From: Nitriliruptorales bacterium
GTDB taxonomy: Bacteria; Actinomycetota; Nitriliruptoria; Nitriliruptorales; Nitriliruptoraceae
Assembly (NCBI GenBank): GCA_030835875.1
Contig: JAURQY010000125.1
Location: 1 to 5,650 of the forward strand
Length of the DNA: 5,650 bases
Reading direction: 5' to 3'
Under the pieces are notes generated by a model, which was not told the DNA's origin, did no database searches, and saw only the letters and a program-made list of their open reading frames with translations. Numbering within the stretch: the first letter of the stretch is position 1; each line of letters begins with the position of its first letter. Below are positions 1-5,391 of this stretch, piece after piece. Position numbers and translations under genes: made by a program.

Positions 1-714
1 ACCGTCGTCAACCGCGACGCGCTGCTCGCCGGCGAGATCAACGTCTACCCGGAGTACAACGGCACCGGCTGGACGGTCCACCTCGAGCAGGAGGACCCCT
101 CGTTCGACCGTGACGTGCTCTACAGCGTCGTGGCGGAGAAGGACCTCGCCGACAACGGCATCCGCTGGGTCGGCCACTCGCCGTTCAACAACACCTACGG
201 CTTCGCATCATCGCCCGCCGCGACCGCGGCGAACGGCGGCGAGCTGTTCACGTTCCAGACGATGGCCCAGTACATGCAGGACAACCCCGATGCGGTCGCC
301 TGCATGGAGTCGGAGTTCCCGGACCGTCCCGACGGGCTCGTCCTGTGGGAGGACCACGTCGGCTGGGAGATGCCAGAGGACCAGCAGGTCATCCTCGAGA
401 CCGGTGTCGTCTACACCGAGACGGGGAACGACAACTGCGACTTCGGTGAGGTCTTCACGACCGACGGCCGTATCGACGGGCTGAACCTCGGTCTCGTCCA
501 GGACCCGGGCGTGATGATCCTCTACAACCTGTCCTTCACGTTCCGCGACGAGGTGCTCGCGGACGCGGACCCGCAGGTCGCTGAGATCGCCGAGTCGATC
601 GTGAACTCGCTCGACAACGAGACGATGGTCGGCCTGAACTACGAGGTCGACATCAACGGGCGCGAGTACGCCGACGTCGCGCGCGAGTACCTGCAGACGC
701 TCGGGCTCGCCTGA
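1..714 (+). CDS. Substrate-binding protein of a glycine betaine/choline-type ABC importer (OpuAC/ProX/OsmF family), 5'-truncated
   Basis: The C-terminal 237 residues of an extracytoplasmic solute-binding protein. The frame is open from base 1, so the N-terminus and signal or lipoprotein sequence lie outside the window; internal ATGs are not real starts. Family marks seen: INVYPEYNGTGW (residues 13-24, like the Y-x-E-Y-T-G-T motif of OpuCC/OsmF proteins), PFNNTYGFA (about 61-69, like the family's FNNTYALA), PDRPDGL (about 107-113), and a C-terminal stretch with LDNETMVGLNYEV followed by an AREYLQTLGLA end. The family captures quaternary amines such as glycine betaine, choline or carnitine and passes them to a permease-ATPase complex; the exact ligand cannot be read here. 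Two cysteines are visible (C101, C146) and could form a disulfide outside the cytoplasm (inference). The gene is convergent with the permease and ATPase genes, whereas such genes are commonly in one operon. The family call is secure; substrate is uncertain. Confidence 0.9.
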   Translation, partial: TVVNRDALLAGEINVYPEYNGTGWTVHLEQEDPSFDRDVLYSVVAEKDLADNGIRWVGHSPFNNTYGFASSPAATAANGGELFTFQTMAQYMQDNPDAVACMESEFPDRPDGLVLWEDHVGWEMPEDQQVILETGVVYTETGNDNCDFGEVFTTDGRIDGLNLGLVQDPGVMILYNLSFTFRDEVLADADPQVAEIAESIVNSLDNETMVGLNYEVDINGREYADVAREYLQTLGLA

Positions 715-726
715 GCGCTCGTGCAT

Positions 727-758
727 GCTGGGGGTCCGCCTTCGGGTGGGCCCCCAGC
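727..758. terminator. Bidirectional hairpin terminator with UUCG tetraloop
   Basis: An inverted repeat with arms GCTGGGGGTCCGCC (727-740) and GGTGGGCCCCCAGC (745-758) encloses TTCG (741-744). In RNA from the plus strand all 14 positions pair, two of them as G-U wobbles, and the loop is closed by C-G, the especially stable C(UUCG)G form. It lies 12 nt after the stop of the plus-strand binding-protein gene and 14 nt before the stop codon end of the minus-strand permease gene, the expected place for a shared terminator. No T-run follows on either strand, so it differs from a textbook intrinsic terminator, as is common in high-GC actinobacteria. It may act as a terminator or as a 3'-end stabiliser. 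Confidence 0.8.
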
Positions 759-772
759 GCATGTCGACGGCG

Positions 773-1597
773 TCATATGCCCTTCGGGCGCAGCAGCCGC
801 TCGGCGACGCCGCCGATCCAGTCGATGCCGAGCGCGAGCAGCGCGGTGAGCACCCCACCGGTCAGCACGACGAGGTTCTGCGAGAGCTGGATCCCGGAGC
901 GGATGGTCACGCCGAGTCCGCCACCGCCGATGAGGAACGCGAGCGTCGCCATGCCCACGTTGATGACGAGGGCGGTCCGCACACCGGCGAGCATCACGGG
1001 GACGGCGAGCGGCAGCTCGATGCGTAACAGGACCTCGCGACGCGTCATGCCCATGCCGAGGCCCGCCTCGATGACGTCCTGGTCGACCTGCGTCAGGCCG
1101 ACCATCGTGTTGCGCAGCACTGGCAGGATCGCGAACAGGATCAGCGAGATGACGGTGATGACGAGTCCGGGCCCGAGCCACACGCCGAGCGTGTTCTGAA
1201 GGATGTTGTCGTTCGCGCGCCCGAACACGCCACCGAGGATCGCGAGCATGAGCACGAGCAGCCCGTAGGCCGGCACGGCCTGACCGGCGTTCGCGACGGC
1301 CAGCGCCGGTCCGGCGAAGCGCTTCCCGCGTGGCCGGGTGAGCGCGATCCCGAGCGGGATGGCGATGAGGAGCACCCCGATCGTCGAGAGCGCAGTGATG
1401 GAGAGCTGCTCGCCGGTCTGGCGGACGAGGTTCGTCGTCGTGAGGGCGCTCTCGGCCTGGCTCGAGAGGTCCTGCCCACCGAGCCAGCCCCAGTACGCCA
1501 GGAACACGGCGCCGAGCACGACGGGCGTGACGATCAGGCCGAGCTCGGCGCGCGGGTCGAACCGCCGGACGGTGGTCGTCGCCGTTGGAGCGCTCAC
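773..1597 (-). CDS. Quaternary-amine ABC transporter permease (OpuCB/ProW/YehW-like), long form with extra N-terminal helix
   Basis: A 274-aa integral membrane subunit of the importer. The cytoplasmic coupling loop that docks on the ATPase is visible as EAGLGMGMTRREVLLRIELPL at about residues 177-197, with EAG in place of EAA, the conserved glycine, and LP at 195-196. Preceding it is ILPVLRNTMVGL (about 158-168), typical of this subfamily, and FLIGGGGLG follows at 221-229. Hydrophobic segments lie near residues 19-38, 68-88, 98-122, 142-162, 199-227 and 243-262. The first 65 residues (an extra helix, then a polar, probably extracytoplasmic linker) exceed the roughly 210-220 aa core of OpuCB-type permeases. 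The GTG start at 1597-1595 overlaps the ATPase TGA by 4 nt (GTGA), which supports translational coupling. It is the last gene of the minus-strand operon. Transport type is confident; ligand is inferred. Confidence 0.9.
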   Translation of the reverse strand: MSAPTATTTVRRFDPRAELGLIVTPVVLGAVFLAYWGWLGGQDLSSQAESALTTTNLVRQTGEQLSITALSTIGVLLIAIPLGIALTRPRGKRFAGPALAVANAGQAVPAYGLLVLMLAILGGVFGRANDNILQNTLGVWLGPGLVITVISLILFAILPVLRNTMVGLTQVDQDVIEAGLGMGMTRREVLLRIELPLAVPVMLAGVRTALVINVGMATLAFLIGGGGLGVTIRSGIQLSQNLVVLTGGVLTALLALGIDWIGGVAERLLRPKGI

Positions 1598-2835
1598 GGC
1601 GTGTCCGTGGTCTGCGTCGCCTCGAGGTCCTCGTAGTGCTTGCGCGCCTCGCGGCGCATGCGACCGATGACCTCGGTCAGCAGCTCGATCTGCACGACGC
1701 CGACGTAGGTGCCGTCGCGGTGCACGATGACGGCCTGACCGGCGGAGGAGGTGATCATCGCCTCGAGCGCGTCGTGAAGGGTCGCGTTGCGCTCGACCAC
1801 CGCACGCACGACCGGTCCGACCTCGTGAAGCGGGCGCGACGTGTCAGCGAGATGCGTCTCGTTAAGCCAGCGTGCGGGACGCCCGCGCTCGTCGAGCATG
1901 AGGAGCCAGCGGAAGTCGCTCATGTCGAGGATGCGACGGGCCTCCTCGCGTGGCGTGTCGCGCCGGACCACGGGGTACTCGGGGATGGCGAGACCGCTGA
2001 CGCGCTCGAAGTGCAGGCCCTTGAGCGTCGAACCGGATCCGATGAAGTCGTCGACGAAGTCGTCGACCGGATAGGAGAGGATGCGCGCGGGGGTGTCGAG
2101 CTGTGCGACGACGGAGCGCTCGCGCAGGATCGCGATGCGGTCGCCCATCTTGACCGCCTCGTCGATGTCGTGCGTGACGAACACGATCGTCTTCTGCACC
2201 TCCGCCTGGAGGCGCAGGAACTCGTTCTGCAGGCGGTCACGCGTGATCGGGTCGACCGCACCGAACGGCTCGTCCATGAGCATGACCGGCGGGTCGGCGG
2301 CCAGTGCGCGTGCGACGCCGACGCGCTGGGCCTGACCGCCGGAGAGCTCCTTCGGGTAGCGGTCGCGGTAGATGCCGGGCTCGAGGCCGACGAGGTCGAG
2401 GAGCTCGTCGCTGCGCTTCCGCGTCCGCTCGGCGTCCCAACCGAGCAGCCGTGGGACGGTGCCGATGTTCTCGGCGATGGTCTGGTGCGGGAACAGGCCG
2501 ATGCGCTGGATGACGTAGCCGATGCGACGGCGAAGCTCGTTCGCGTCGATGTCGGTGACATCCTCGTCGTCGAAGATGATGCGCCCGGCGGTCGGCTCGA
2601 TCATCCGGTTGATCAATCGGAGCGTCGTCGACTTGCCGCACCCGGATGGCCCGACGAGCACGAGGATCTCGCCCTTGTGGACATCGAGCGTCAGCTTCTC
2701 GACGGCGGGCGCGGCACCCGGTGTGTAGACCTTCTCGACGCCGTCGAGGTGGATCATCACCGGCGCGTCGGTCGGGTCGCGGTCGCTGACCATCCCGGCC
2801 GCGCCGACCTGGGGGGTGCTCGTCGTCTCGCTCAT
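1594..2835 (-). CDS. Quaternary-amine ABC transporter ATP-binding protein with C-terminal CBS domains (OpuCA/ProV-like)
   Basis: A 413-aa ATPase that powers uptake of betaine-type solutes. The nucleotide-binding domain spans about residues 27-270: Walker A GPSGCGKST (62-70), Q-loop Q110 in YVIQRIGLFPH, signature LSGGQAQRVGVARAL (164-178), Walker B VMLMDE (184-189), D-loop region ending at AVDP, and H222 in FVTHDIDEA. INRMIEPTAG after Walker A and the QRIGLFPH stretch are typical of the ProV/OpuCA subfamily. Residues about 280-395 form a tandem CBS region, the first repeat divergent, the second clearer (GQAVIVHRDGTYVGVV). In OpuA-type transporters CBS domains gate transport by ionic strength or nucleotide; a similar role here is inference. 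The tail is mixed in charge (RMRREARKHYEDLE), not the strongly acidic tail of OpuA. The ATG start at 2835 is chosen for its GAGGAG ribosome site; the first 26 residues precede the conserved domain and could be shortened by starting at M15 or M27. Its stop overlaps the next permease start. Confidence 0.95.
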   Translation of the reverse strand: MSETTSTPQVGAAGMVSDRDPTDAPVMIHLDGVEKVYTPGAAPAVEKLTLDVHKGEILVLVGPSGCGKSTTLRLINRMIEPTAGRIIFDDEDVTDIDANELRRRIGYVIQRIGLFPHQTIAENIGTVPRLLGWDAERTRKRSDELLDLVGLEPGIYRDRYPKELSGGQAQRVGVARALAADPPVMLMDEPFGAVDPITRDRLQNEFLRLQAEVQKTIVFVTHDIDEAVKMGDRIAILRERSVVAQLDTPARILSYPVDDFVDDFIGSGSTLKGLHFERVSGLAIPEYPVVRRDTPREEARRILDMSDFRWLLMLDERGRPARWLNETHLADTSRPLHEVGPVVRAVVERNATLHDALEAMITSSAGQAVIVHRDGTYVGVVQIELLTEVIGRMRREARKHYEDLEATQTTDTP

Positions 2836-2841
2836 GTGTCG

Positions 2842-2847
2842 CTCCTC
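2842..2847 (-). promoter_or_regulatory. Ribosome binding site of the ABC ATPase gene
   Basis: On the minus strand GAGGAG lies 6 nt before the ATG at 2835-2833. It decides the start in favour of the 413-aa form over the internal M15 and M27 candidates. It sits in the 38-nt gap after the upstream permease stop, so the ATPase has its own ribosome site rather than depending on coupling. Confidence 0.75.
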
Positions 2848-2873
2848 GTCGCGCGTCGTGTCGTCGTCGGTCG

Positions 2874-3530
2874 TCAGCGGATGCCGGGGGAGGTCGTGCG
2901 TCGTCCGATCGCGCCGAGCACGGCGTCAAGGACGAGCGCGAGCAGGATGATGAAGAGCGTCCCGGTCCACACCCGCTCGATGGAGAAGGGGTTCCCGAGG
3001 CTCGTCAGCCCGCGCTGGATGTACGCGCCGAGCCCGCCGCCGCCGACGAGCACCGCGATCGCGGCGACCCCCGTGATCAGCTGCGTGGACACCCGCACGC
3101 CCGCGATGATCACGGGCCAGGCGAGCGGGATCCGCACGCGCACGAGCTGTTGGAACTGGCCCATCCCCATGCCCTGCGCCGCCTCGACGATCGCGGGGTC
3201 GACCGCGTCGAGCCCCGCGACCGTGTTGCGCAGGATCGGCAGGATCGCGTACAGGAACAGCGCGATCTGGGCGGGCCGGTTCCCGATCCCGACGAGCGGG
3301 ATGAAGATGGCGAACAGGGCCAGCGACGGGATCGTCAGGAGGACGCCGGCGGTGCCGAGCGACACCTGCTTGGCGAGGCCGCGGTTCTGGACCGCGATAC
3401 CGAGCACGACGGAGAAGACGGTCGCGACGAGCATGACGCCGAGCACGATCGTCGCGTGCTCGATGGTCCGTTCGAGGATCCCGGAGGTGTTGTCGGCGAT
3501 GAAGCCGATGAGACTGCGCACGCCGTCCAT
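2874..3530 (-). CDS. Quaternary-amine ABC transporter permease (OpuCB/OpuCD/ProW-like), core form
   Basis: A 218-aa integral membrane subunit, the usual length for OpuCB/OpuCD proteins. The coupling loop EAAQGMGMGQFQQLVRVRIPL at about residues 116-136 matches the canonical EAA motif with its glycine and IP. It is preceded by LYAILPILRNTVAGL (93-107) and followed by AVLVGGGGLGAYIQRGL (159-175), both strongly conserved in this subfamily. Hydrophobic segments are near residues 26-46, 58-80, 87-104, 137-163 and 189-208. It is the first gene of the minus-strand operon and precedes the ATPase by 38 nt. It probably pairs with the 274-aa permease as a heterodimer, as in transporters that encode two different permeases (inference). 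The ATG is supported by GGGAGG 8 nt upstream. The ORF ends TTSPGIR with TGA. Confidence 0.93.
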   Translation of the reverse strand: MDGVRSLIGFIADNTSGILERTIEHATIVLGVMLVATVFSVVLGIAVQNRGLAKQVSLGTAGVLLTIPSLALFAIFIPLVGIGNRPAQIALFLYAILPILRNTVAGLDAVDPAIVEAAQGMGMGQFQQLVRVRIPLAWPVIIAGVRVSTQLITGVAAIAVLVGGGGLGAYIQRGLTSLGNPFSIERVWTGTLFIILLALVLDAVLGAIGRRTTSPGIR

Positions 3531-3538
3531 GCTGTCCG

Positions 3539-3544
3539 CCTCCC
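3539..3544 (-). promoter_or_regulatory. Ribosome binding site of the first operon permease
   Basis: On the minus strand GGGAGG, inside a purine-rich run, lies 8 nt before the ATG at 3530-3528. It supports this start and contrasts with the divergent purU gene, which lacks such a site. No convincing -10/-35 pair for the minus-strand operon was recognised farther upstream. Confidence 0.7.
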
Positions 3545-3660
3545 TCTCCCCGCTGCCACATCGAGCGGGTGCTGTTCGGTATCGGACCGCGGTCGCTGGT
3601 CGGCGACGATCCTGTGCTTCGCCCTCGAGGGGCCGGTCTCCGGTTCGTGGTGCCCCAGTC

Positions 3661-3678
3661 CGCCGCGGGCTCGCGGCG
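3661..3678. promoter_or_regulatory. Perfect 7-bp dyad in the divergent intergenic region (possible operator)
   Basis: CGCCGCG (3661-3667) and CGCGGCG (3672-3678) are exact reverse complements separated by GGCT. The dyad lies 25-42 bp upstream of the -10-like hexamer of purU, so its right edge is close to the expected -35 position. It could be a protein-binding site or simply a G+C-rich chance palindrome. If the leaderless start is correct, it is upstream of the transcript and is not an RNA hairpin of purU. Confidence 0.35.
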
Positions 3679-3702
3679 TCCGTCCGGCACGCGCTTCGAG
3701 AC

Positions 3703-3708
3703 TAGCCT
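3703..3708 (+). promoter_or_regulatory. Putative -10 element giving a leaderless purU mRNA
   Basis: TAGCCT fits the TAnnnT form of actinobacterial -10 boxes and ends 7 nt before the purU ATG at 3716, placing the transcription start at or next to the A of the start codon. The bases between (CCGCCCC) contain no purine-rich ribosome site. Both points suggest leaderless translation, which is frequent in actinobacteria. No clear -35 is seen, so the call rests on one hexamer and its spacing. Confidence 0.5.
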
Positions 3709-3715
3709 CCGCCCC

Positions 3716-4576
3716 ATGGCCCCGCAGGACGCTCCCATCACCCGACTGATCGTCACATGCGACGACGCACCGGGCATCGTCAGTGCCGTCTCGACGTTCC
3801 TGCACCGGCACGGCGCGAACATCGTCGAGTCCGCGCAGTACTCGTCCGATCCGCACGACGGTGTCTTCTTCCTCCGCATGGAGTTCGCGGCGACGGCCGA
3901 GGCGACCGCCGACATCGTCGCGACGTTCGGCGTGGAGGTCGCCGAGCGCTACGCGATGGAGTGGTGGACGTGGCCCGCCGACCGCCCGAAGCGCATGGCG
4001 ATCCTCGCGTCGAAGGTCGACCACTGCCTCCTCGACCTGCTGTGGCGTGCACGACGAGGTGATCTCGGCGCAGAGTGCGTCATCGTCGCGTCGAACCACA
4101 CCGTGCTGCGCGACGCGGTCGAGCCGTTCGGTGTGCCGTTCGTGCACATCCCCGTCCCGGAGGGTGGGAAGGCCGACGCGGAGCAGGCGCTCCTCCAGCA
4201 TCTCGTCGGCGCCTGCGACGTCGTCGTCCTCGCCCGCTACATGCAGATCCTCTCCGCCGACTTCCTCGCGGGCGTCGGGGTCCCCGTCATCAACGTCCAC
4301 CACTCGCTCCTGCCTGCATTCGTCGGCGCCGACCCGTACCGGCAGGCGCGCGAGCGCGGGGTGAAGCTCATCGGCGCGACCGCGCACTACGTCACCGAGG
4401 ACCTCGACGCGGGGCCGATCATCGAGCAGGACGTCATCCGCGTCGCGCATCGGGACGACGTCACCGCGCTCCGCCGCTCGGGCGCGGACATCGAGCGCAT
4501 CGTGCTCTCGCGGGCGGTCGCATGGCACTGCGCGGACCGTGTCCTTCGCCATGGTGGATCGACCGTGGTCTTCTGA
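3716..4576 (+). CDS. purU: Formyltetrahydrofolate deformylase PurU
   Basis: A 286-aa cytoplasmic enzyme of normal PurU length that hydrolyses 10-formyl-THF to formate and THF, balancing one-carbon pools or completing one-carbon catabolism. Residues about 8-80 form an ACT domain (TRLIVTCDDAPGIVSAV, then HGANIVES and FFLRMEF), the regulatory part that separates PurU from PurN. Residues about 92-286 are the formyltransferase fold: KRMAILASK, ASNH, the HIPVPEGGK loop (144-152), LARYMQILS (172-180) and INVHHSLLPAF (192-202). N193, H195, H224 and D231 match E. coli PurN N106, H108, H137 and D144 at a constant offset of 87, so the site looks intact. The end HGGSTVVF is also typical. The ATG at 3716 is chosen because the protein then begins just before the ACT domain; the frame is open to 3569, but that extension has no family similarity. 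It is divergent from the betaine importer operon, and its TGA overlaps the next ATG by one base. Confidence 0.96.
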   Translation: MAPQDAPITRLIVTCDDAPGIVSAVSTFLHRHGANIVESAQYSSDPHDGVFFLRMEFAATAEATADIVATFGVEVAERYAMEWWTWPADRPKRMAILASKVDHCLLDLLWRARRGDLGAECVIVASNHTVLRDAVEPFGVPFVHIPVPEGGKADAEQALLQHLVGACDVVVLARYMQILSADFLAGVGVPVINVHHSLLPAFVGADPYRQARERGVKLIGATAHYVTEDLDAGPIIEQDVIRVAHRDDVTALRRSGADIERIVLSRAVAWHCADRVLRHGGSTVVF

Positions 4577-5352
4577 TGGGCAGCTCGCCGCGCACGGTCG
4601 TCGTCACCGGCGCGTCGAGCGGGATCGGCGCGGCCTGCGCCCGGGCGTTCGCCGCGGCAGGTGACCGACTGGTGCTCGTCGCACGCCGTGCGGACCGGCT
4701 CGACACGCTCGCCGCCGAGCTCGCGGAGGTGCACAGCACCGAGACGCTGGCGCTCACCGTCGACGTGCGCGACCGTGCTGCCGTCGACGAGCAGCTCGGC
4801 GCGCTGCCGGACGCCTGGCGTGACGTCGACGTGCTGGTGAACTCCGCGGGGCTCGCCGCCGGTCTCATGACCGTCCAGGACGCGGACCCGGATGACTGGG
4901 ACCGGATGCTCGACACGAACGTTCGCGGAGTGCTGAGCGTCACGCGTGCGCTGCTCCCGCGGATGCTCGCGCGAGGGAGCGGGCACGTCATCAACATCGG
5001 CTCGCTCGCCGGACGCTCCGCCTACCCGGGTGGTGCGGTGTACTCGGCGACGAAGGCGGCGCTCGACCGCATCACGTCGGGACTGCGCATGGACGTGCTC
5101 GGCTCCGGCGTGCGCGTGTCCACGGTCGACCCCGGGCTCGTCGAGACCGAGTTCTCCGTCGTGCGGTTCCGCGGTGACGAGGAGCTCGCGGCGTCGGTGT
5201 ACGCGGGGATGACGCCGCTCACCGGCGTGGACGTCGCGGAGGCCGTCGTGTGGGTCTCTGACCGGCCGTCCCATGTGCTGGTCGCCGACATGATGCTGCT
5301 GCCGGTCGATCAGGCGTCGTCGGTGCACGTGCACCGCGAGCCGCAGGCCTGA
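4576..5352 (+). CDS. NADP-dependent short-chain dehydrogenase, YdfG-like (3-hydroxy acid/serine dehydrogenase type)
   Basis: A 258-aa classical SDR oxidoreductase. Seen: cofactor motif TGASSGIG (11-18), ARR at 36-38 where basic residues after beta-2 favour NADP(H), D63 in TVDVRD, NSAG (89-92, a variant of NNAG), N115, S143, Y156 and K160 (YSATK), giving a complete N-S-Y-K catalytic set, and DPGLVETEF (185-193). The later part, EFSVVRFRGD, the VSDRPSHV stretch and a C-terminal LLPVDQAS followed by VHVHRE, resembles E. coli YdfG, which oxidises L-allo-threonine, serine and other 3-hydroxy acids; the true substrate here is unknown. The ATG at 4576 overlaps the purU stop as TGATG, which implies coupled translation in a purU operon; no strong separate ribosome site is visible. 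A substrate such as serine would fit one-carbon metabolism, but this is speculative. Confidence 0.92.
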   Translation: MGSSPRTVVVTGASSGIGAACARAFAAAGDRLVLVARRADRLDTLAAELAEVHSTETLALTVDVRDRAAVDEQLGALPDAWRDVDVLVNSAGLAAGLMTVQDADPDDWDRMLDTNVRGVLSVTRALLPRMLARGSGHVINIGSLAGRSAYPGGAVYSATKAALDRITSGLRMDVLGSGVRVSTVDPGLVETEFSVVRFRGDEELAASVYAGMTPLTGVDVAEAVVWVSDRPSHVLVADMMLLPVDQASSVHVHREPQA

Positions 5353-5355
5353 CGC

Positions 5356-5391
5356 TCAGGCGTCGAGCGACGCTCGCTCACGCGTCGAGCG
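5356..5391. repeat. Imperfect 14-bp direct repeat and small hairpins at the 3' end of the carbonic anhydrase-like gene
   Basis: TCAGGCGTCGAGCG (5356-5369) and TCACGCGTCGAGCG (5378-5391) agree at 13 of 14 bases with a 22-bp period. Read on the minus strand, each copy encodes the same last codons and ends in TGA, but the outer copy is out of frame, since 22 is not a multiple of 3. This looks like a small 3'-end duplication. The outer copy also forms GCGTCG-AG-CGACGC (5360-5373) or CGAGCG-A-CGCTCG (5364-5376), alternative short hairpins between two convergent stops. They might assist termination, but stems are short, loops are tight and no T-run is present. Confidence 0.5.

Noticed and set aside
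208..858. A minus-strand frame opposite the binding-protein gene, and the 639-1181 minus-strand frame overlapping permease and terminator.
   Set aside because: Both run through the hairpin and overlap family-supported genes. Their sequence is low complexity with no domains.
3592..3607. Short inverted repeat GTCGC with a 6-nt spacer.
   Set aside because: Five-base arms are expected by chance in DNA of this composition.
3531..3660. Promoter of the minus-strand transporter operon.
   Set aside because: A promoter must lie in or near this region, but no -10/-35 pair stood out well enough to place it. A GATACC-like candidate near 3577-3583 was too weak.
1585..3705. A 706-codon open frame on the plus strand, opposite the ATPase and first permease.
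   Set aside because: It mirrors well-supported minus-strand genes and continues through their intergenic gaps. The translation is rich in R, D, V and E without recognisable domains, as expected of an antisense frame in high-GC coding DNA.
3569..3715. A 49-codon N-terminal extension of purU.
   Set aside because: PurU proteins begin just before the ACT domain. The extension has no similarity, and the ATG at 3716 sits at the right distance from a -10-like box.
3335..4552. A 405-codon minus-strand frame opposite purU, and similar long frames at 2926-3915 and 4387-5334.
   Set aside because: They lie antisense to genes with intact catalytic motifs, have biased composition and no family resemblance, and cross gene boundaries.
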